Source: Enoplosus armatus (taxonomy: Eukaryota; Chordata; Actinopteri; Centrarchiformes; Enoplosidae). From it: a stretch of DNA of 64,000 nt. The translations under genes were made by a program, and so were the position numbers. The notes under the pieces are model-generated. The model made no database searches, was not told the origin of the DNA, and was given only the letters and a program-made list of their open reading frames with translations. The stretch lies in the NCBI RefSeq assembly GCF_043641665.1, contig NC_092185.1, forward strand, positions 25,382,129 to 25,446,128, read 5' to 3'. Shown here one piece after another: positions 42,890-50,700 of this stretch. Positions within the stretch are counted from its first letter, which is position 1, and the number at the start of each line of letters is the position of its first letter.

Positions 42890-44294
42890 TTTATATGAAC
42901 TGACTTTGGCAAAAGAAGGTGGCTCTGGAGTTCAGTTGGTGTGTGTTTGCGCTAACACACATGTGTGAATGTTACAGCAGCTATAGTGAGGACAGGGCGT
43001 TGGGGGTGGGAATGGTGTGTGTGTGTGTGTGTGTGGGAGTGGGGGGTTAATATCAGACCAAATAATTAGATTCGCTATCGTCTCTGCGGCAGCAGTGCGG
43101 GGATCAGGCAGATTAAAGCCGGGCTCGAGGCTGGTTAATATTCATGAGGGGACCGGGGTCTGGGCGAGGGGCTTAGACTGCAGCTCAAAGACTCTCCTCC
43201 AGCTGATGGGGCTTAAGGCAGCACTCTCAACCAAGATGGAGCCGTGCCGGGGAGGCCTGACATCCCACTGATCGAGCTGGGTGGATAGTTAACGTGAGGC
43301 AAAAGTAAAAGAGGGTGACGAGGTACGGCAAGGTGTGCTGGCGCTTGATACAGCTGCGTCTATGTGATCTATAGATCTGTATTCGATCTCGTTTTTATGA
43401 AAGTCTGAAGTCAAAAATGTACCATCCCATTCCCTTTTCTCCTTCTGGTCCTCCCTCTTCCTTTTCTTCCCCTCACTGCACACTTTCATACCATATCCTG
43501 ACACTTGTCGTCTCCCAAGAGACTCTTTTTTTCTTTTTTTTGAAAAATAATGACATAATGCTTTATTGATCCAGTGAGAGCTGACTCAGAGAGCAACTTC
43601 TTCACATTCAAACACAAGAAAACCTCGCACCTCTCACTTTATTTACGCTGCGAAATACATTTACGCCCTAAATAAAGTGATGAAAGTGATCTTTCACGGT
43701 CAGTGTTGTCGATCTGACACACCTGGGTGCCTTCAGCAAATCAAAGAGGGTCTCTTTAAATGAAAGAAACAATTAGGATATTTTATGACGAGAAGCAACT
43801 TTTTGCGCAATACTCCGAATTAAAGTAGTGATGTCATAAAGGGCTGGGTGTTGTGTGAAAAATGTCAACGCTGTTGCCAATACACTTGCCATGTGGGGGA
43901 GTACAAAAATGTTTTAAGCCACTTTTTCCCCCATTTACTCAAATATGCTGTTCAATACATCAGTGAAAAATATAGCTATACAGTATATAACTTCACCTAA
44001 GTGAAACAAAATGAAAATGTATCCGGAAGTTTGAAACATCATGTAAACAAGCAAACAATTGATAGAATACACTGTTTGGCCCGCTCCGCAAAACTTTTCA
44101 GAGCAGCCCAGGTGGACTCTTGGACTCTAGGCCCAGACATGTTCCTCACAGGTGGCTGTCGGCCGTTTGGACCGAGATCGGCGTCAGACCGGGAAGAAGT
44201 GAAAAGGGTTTTGATACCATCCGATGGCCTCTCTGTTCTCCTTAACTCGCACCCACATCTTTGGCGTCTGCACTCTCTGCTGGCCTGGTTAATT

Positions 44295-44330
<36 letters not shown>

Positions 44331-45049
44331 TCAATGTGTGATCTGGCCCTGTCCCTCTCTGATTCTCATTATCTCATGTGAGGCTGTGTTTGTGTGTGTG
44401 TGTGTGTGTGTTTGTGGCGGTAAAGTGTGTAAAATACCATGTTTTTTTTTTCAGGTTTCAGAGAATCTATAATTGCAATTTGCGGTTTGGTTATGTTGCG
44501 ATTTAGTTCTACGAGTTAAATCCCTGACTTTTGCTTGATCAGTATCTCATTTAAATCCAGTTGTTTTCACATGCTACTGTAGCCACTGCAGTGTTTCCTG
44601 AATCCCAATGAGTCCGCAAGTGGGCCCCCCAAGATAGAAACGTTTTCGCCCAGTCCTTCAGGCTTCCTGTCTTTACATCTGATCTCGAGCTACATTTGGC
44701 TGGAGAGCTTCTTTTCCGCTTGACACTGCTTGTTCAATGTGAGGGCCGATGCGGGACTAGAAAGGTCGTAAAGGTTGTCGCTGTAAGTATTTCTCTGGTC
44801 AGACATCAGACGTGAGAATAAAGGGATACTGGAATATGTTTCTTTTGTCCTAGAGGACAGTAAAAATCAGACTAAAAACACGTTGACGTAGCTGAGGAGA
44901 GTTGACTCTTAATAAAAGTGTCGTTAATTCTCAAACAAGAAAAAGATCACACTCACAGTGAGTCACGAGTAATGACTTAATATTCTAGATCTTTGAATAA
45001 CAAGCTTGTGTGTGAGTGTTTGTCATTTTCTCTTGCATTGTGTGTATAA

Positions 45050-45105
<56 letters not shown>

Positions 45106-47746
45106 CTCCACTTGTGCGCTGCTGAGCTCTCCCCATTGCCCTATCATGGTGAATTCCAAAGCTGTGGCCATGATGAATTAGTCTGAAACAAATTAGCAGT
45201 ACTTACAGCTCAGACGGCTCCAGCATTGGGTTACAAATTAAAACAAAAGCAGCCGTATCTCTTCATATCAGCGCTAGTTCCCCATGAAATCCAATACGCT
45301 CCGCTCTGCCTTCTCTCCCTTCCTTCCTTCCTTCCTTCCTTCCTTCCTTCCTTCCTTCTGTCCTTCCCTCCTCTCTTCTCGCCGTCTTCCCGAGCCGTCC
45401 CACAGACGACGTCCATCTTCTCAAAGCATTTCAAGGTGTAACTCGGAGGCTGTGCGGTATGATCTGCCTGGTCATGCTGTGCGCTAGGGTTCGACCGGCT
45501 CTGATATTCAGCAATTTTCTAATTCTCAGAATCGTTCACGTCACAGTCATGTCATTCATTTATATAATGACAAGCACGCCCAGTGTCCTCGTCAAACCCC
45601 TGAAAAAATGCTCGAAGTCATAGCCTACGGGATTTCGCTAAATGTAGGCGATTTGGGGAACTATTTTGTTTATTTATTTATTTATTTTCCCGGTTAACTT
45701 TATAAGAAATGCTGCCTGGAGCTCCCTGCACTTTATTTTTTATTTTTTATTTTTTTTAAAGATAATGTTGAAAAGTTTTTTTAGCATTTAATTAAACATT
45801 GGCATCATCTTGTGTTCACTTTTGCTGCGAATGTATAGCAATTCCAAATATTGGTTACCTGCCTCCTTGGTTATTGATAATCGGTATTTGCCCAGTGTGC
45901 AAGAATAGCATGACGAATGAATGCAGTCCTTTCTTTCATGTATCTATGCCAGTGATGTTTTTCTGTTGGCTGCTATGTTGGGAGGTTTGGCTATTTGCGG
46001 ACCATTCCAATGGTTTTGCATGCTTTAGCCATGGACTATATAAAAGAAGTGCACATAGCCACCGTGACGTCACGCATTGGTTTGTGGACTATTGAGTTTG
46101 GCATTTGGGCCGTCGACATCTTGAATTTTGGAGCCAGAAGTGACCATGTTTGGACGAGAGGCTCATTTGAAATAACGCAGGTTTAAGGTTATGTGTTTTT
46201 TTTTTTTTTTTAACCTTTTCAGCTTGTTGACCCCTTTATAGCCAACAAATGTGTACTCGCAAAGACTCATCACAGCTTAGCATGAGCCGTGAGCAGGTAA
46301 CTAGACAGTGATGTTCCTTTTTTAAAGAGTTACAACACTCTAGTTTCAACTTTGGGAACCACTGTTTCACCCCATTTACTACAAATCACATATACCTTAT
46401 ATCATAGGCAACGATTCTTTTCAAACCATGCTGATGAGTTTAGATTAAAACGTTTTCTACCATTCTAGCCAGCCACTGGTTTCCATTCAATTCAGTTCAT
46501 TATAAAAACCAACAGTAGAGGTGCAGATTGATTTAAAAAGTGCAATGCATGCAGTACCACTCAATGCGGTATTGACTCACACTGTCCACTACTTAGTTTT
46601 CCTCCCAGAAAGCCAGTGACAGATCCCTTCCTCACTCACTTGGAGGTTCATTTTCACACCAATCAGTCTTAAATGCAGCAGTATTAATAACACATAGGAA
46701 TACTCATCACTGTAAAATTGCTACCACACAAAGCAATAACGGGAATTAGGATTCGATGACAAAGTAAACATTTTTGAAAAAAAGCTTCCCATTGGTCGTG
46801 TTGTTTCGAGAACATTGAATTTGTTTTTTTCCCCCCCAGACCTTAAAGACCTATCTTTGAGTCACGCTTATGTTAGCCACCCTATTGGGAATGTAAGATT
46901 ACTTGCATTTATGAGATGGTGTTTTTACATGTTATAGGTAGCTGATGGCAATAATGGCGGTAGCAGGCATTAAACGTTAACGAATCCCACGCCAGTGAGC
47001 CGTTGGTCAGCGTCCGCCGCGAGGACGAGCCGGTGATCGAATGAATCATTTGGGCCAAGAAAGCGGTGTGAATTCACTTCCAATTGAAATACATGAAAAG
47101 GTCATTGTAACATAACACCACGGCCATGGTGAGAGCCTTGATATTAAAGCTACGTTTTGAGCCTTAACAGGCAGGATACACCATCTCCTCAACTTTGACC
47201 CTTATCGACAGTAACGGCTCCATCAGTCGGCCTGGTGTGAGGACGCTCAGGTCCAGGCTGAGGGAATGCTGCCTCCTGGTGGGAAATGAACAGCATTGCA
47301 CCGCTGACCGAACCAAACTGTGCTGCCCTCATACAGTGAGGTTTGATAGAAAGGAGATTCAGCCATTGCAGTGCTTTTTAAGTGCTGTATTTTCTCCTAA
47401 TATCTTTAATTAGTTGTATTTTTAGGTTAGGAGTAAGGAGATGAAAAACAACAGAATAGCTGGGGCAGCACAGTACATATGCACGCACCACTTTGATAGA
47501 TGTTGTTTTCTCTCTAGTTTATATCTGCAGGGTAGGTTTTGCAGTTAAACCAATTGCAATGAGGTGACGGTGGCAGTGTGTCTCTGTTGCGCGCATGTGT
47601 GTGTGTGTGTGTGTGTGTGGACGGGTGGGGAGGTGGGGGTCATGGAGACATGGCATAAGCGCCCATGGGAGTGATCAGTGTCAGAGGGAATGCTCCCGGA
47701 GCCTCGTGTGAACAAAGACAAGATTGTATTCCGGGTACACAGGTGT

Positions 47747-47786
<40 letters not shown>

Positions 47787-50700
47787 CTGTGTGTGTTTTA
47801 TGAGCGCTCTCTCTCTCTTCCTGTCTCTCTCATACCTCCACACATAAGACGCTGGATGCTGATCTCCCCACTCTTTGTCCAGTGTATCCACTGTGGATCT
47901 TATTATGGCAGCAGCCTGAATAGCAGCTTGTCGACCTCATCAGATCTTCTTTCTCTTCCTTTTCTTCTCTCCCTCTCTCCCTGGGTCCCTCTTCCTCTTT
48001 TATTCCTCTTTTCTTCTCTCTTCTCCTTTATTTTGTCTATGCGGCTTTGTTCAGCCCGTGCTCCCCTCATTTCCTCATTTCCTTCTTGGGTTGCAATCAT
48101 CCCCTGCCCGCTGACGTTCTTTTTATAAACTGGTGTTTACCACTGGCCACACACTGGACAGTGCTGTGTGACTGCATATTTCCAATTGACAGCAATTAGT
48201 GCTTGTTTTTTTATTTTTTTAGATTATCTCATGGTCTATAGTATCTGTACTATAAAGCAGCCCAATTAAAGAAGAAAATGAACACTTGAAAGTGACAATG
48301 GCATGTATTTTAAGAGCATCTCTCTCTGATTTGATTTGATTTGTTTCCTTTTGAAACAATGTTGGGGATCTGAAGGAGAGGGATGAGGGAAATGTGAACC
48401 CGTTGGAACGCAGTAAAAGAGAGAGTAATAGTCACAAACCGAGACCTACATTGCTGGTATATTTAAGATAATAAAGATTGTTATCCTCCTTTCTTTGTGT
48501 GTCTGTGTGTAGAATTCCAGGTTGAGTCTGGTGTGTGAAGATCCGCACTGTTGGATCAGCGTGCTCCCACTGACCTCTGACATCCTGGCTGCCAACTGCA
48601 CCATCTACAGCCGAGGTGAGTTCTTCCACGTGGACAACAGAGAACGCCCCAAGCGTCGCATCCACCTGAATGTGGCTCCTCGCGATGCGCGGCGTATTTC
48701 TCGTGCGTCGGCATTCCCGTTGTCCGGTACAAACCCCAGTCCCAGAAGTGGAAGCTGGTGTATAAACTGATAATGAGTGACCATATATTAACACAGTTGT
48801 GTTGATATAAAATATGTCTTCATAGGAGAATACTGTACATTAATGAACACTTGAAAATTGCTCTTATATACTGCTTACAAATGCCGAATTGTTACAAGTT
48901 TTCCTGCTAAGAAAATATGTCTCCGATCTGTCAGCAACTACCACCCTAAAACAGAATAAAATCCGGATATCTAGACAAAAGACAGTTTCCAACCGTGACG
49001 TGAGTCTGTGTCCGCAGGTGAGGAGCTGTTCTGTAAGGTGACCAGAGAGCTCGCGGCTGGTGAAAGGCTCCTGGCGTCCCTGTCGCCTCCTCCGGGCTCC
49101 TCCTCCTCCCCGCCGCTGGGCCGGCTCTCTCCTCCGCTCAGCCTCGTCACCCAGAAACAACCCGTGGTGAAGGAGGAGCTGCTGTACCCGGCGGCGCTTC
49201 GCTCTGACATCCAGCTCCTCCCGCAGCAAGCTGGCATGGCTGCCATCTTGGCTACTGCCGTTGTCAATAGTGAGTGTGGTATTTAAGGCATGAAAACTTT
49301 TTTTTTTTTTTTTTTTAATTTGTTGGCAGTGTTAATACGTTTTTGTTGATACAATAGTGTACATACTGAACTCTATTATACAGTATAGTCTAATTTAGGT
49401 GACTAAGTTATCTATAAGAATTGGAATTTAAAAGATCTATATGGTGGTATCAAAGGTACTAGAAACATCAATAACAATAATAAGAGAATTCCTAGAATAT
49501 GTATTTAAAATGTACAAGAAATATGAGTATCCAGTACAGGATCCCCCTCTAATCTGTTACACTACACAATTTTTGTCTTGTCAGTCTTTATGGCTTTTAT
49601 TCAGGCGTTGTTATTCTGACCACTGCAATATAACCTGGTGCCTGCAAGCCGTAACGACCCACTGTAATTTACCGTCTGAAAGTTTTAATATCCTCTTTGG
49701 CCACAAGGTGACACTGCAGCTCTTTAACAATCTTGAGCATCATTGCTCAAGTGCAGAGCATTTTCCCTTTTCTGCCACCGCTACCCCTTAAAGTTCTCTG
49801 TTGACCATGTGCTGCGCTAATGTCCGTGGCTGATGACCAGATACGCACACATTTGCCGTGCCCATTGGTAATCATACCAGATGATTACACATTCCTAGAT
49901 CTGTTAACACTGCGGCAAATAATTGGAGGTTGTTAAAAATAACAAGATGGTGAGACATATGGTAATTATTGTTCCCATAACCTGTGTCCTGTTGCCTTGG
50001 ATACTAGCAATAGCAATAGCAAAGGAATGTGTGTGTGTGTGTGTGTGTGTGCGTGCGTGCGTGGCAAACACGAGTGTACTTGCTCAATCTAGCTGTAGAT
50101 TGACTTTTGAAAAATGGTTTCCGTGACATACCCACATATTTTAGGTATATTTGCATATTCTTAATGAGGGTGCAGGTAAAGACTGTTACATTACAATTAG
50201 ATCCAAATTCGGCACTTGAGGTGCTTGGAGTTGAATATCCTCACCTTGCCGAACAGATCTCTAATTGATCAGTAGTGCTTTTCTGTTTAGTCAACTAACT
50301 CAAAATGTATGTTCTGCTGGCTATCAGAGGACATTTTCCCATGCAAGGACTGCGGGATCTGGTACCGCAGTGAGAGGAACCTGCAGGCACACCTTATGTA
50401 CTACTGCGCCAGCCGTCAAAAGCAGCCGGCCGCAGCCTCGTCCCCGCCGCAAGACAAACCCAAGGAGTCCTACCCCAATGAACGCATCTGCCCCTTCCCA
50501 CAGTGCAACAAGAGCTGCCCCAGTGCCAGCTCACTGGAGATCCACATGCGCACACACAGTGGTGAGAGCAAGATTTATATGTATGCCAAACAGACAAAGG
50601 GTCGGAGCACTGAGGCCTAACTTGCAGACACATCTCCAGTGTGCCTTCATCAACCAGTTCATTAGGTTGTCTGGTGGATGAGCTCACTCATTGTCCCTCT

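Larger units (their letters stand above)
33335..48512 (+). other. zfpm1: zfpm1 intron 4
   Basis: A 15.2-kb intron with donor GTAAGA and acceptor GTGTGTAG. Contents include a hAT-like copy (33815-34112), CT-rich and GT microsatellites, a palindromic GATA site (36279-36291), a terminal-inverted-repeat element (37902-38638), a repeat shared with the 61.3-kb element (38841-38925), purine-rich tracts (39240-39700, 40270-40530), a repeat of the GGGCTGGGTAT type near 41.63 kb, TTCC and ATC repeats, and a dispersed repeat at 46029-46160. No coding exon was recognised in it. Confidence 0.8.

Noticed and set aside
48521..48615. Alternative exon 5 acceptor at TTCCAG
   Set aside because: Exon 4 ends in phase 0, so this acceptor would shift the frame and lose the conserved CEDPHCW block.
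48616..48770. Extension of exon 5 through its donor
   Set aside because: The read-through has no FOG similarity, and GTGAGT at 48616 joins exon 6 in the correct phase.
50394..50687. Minus-strand frame over exon 7
   Set aside because: It is the reverse of a well-supported zinc-finger exon.
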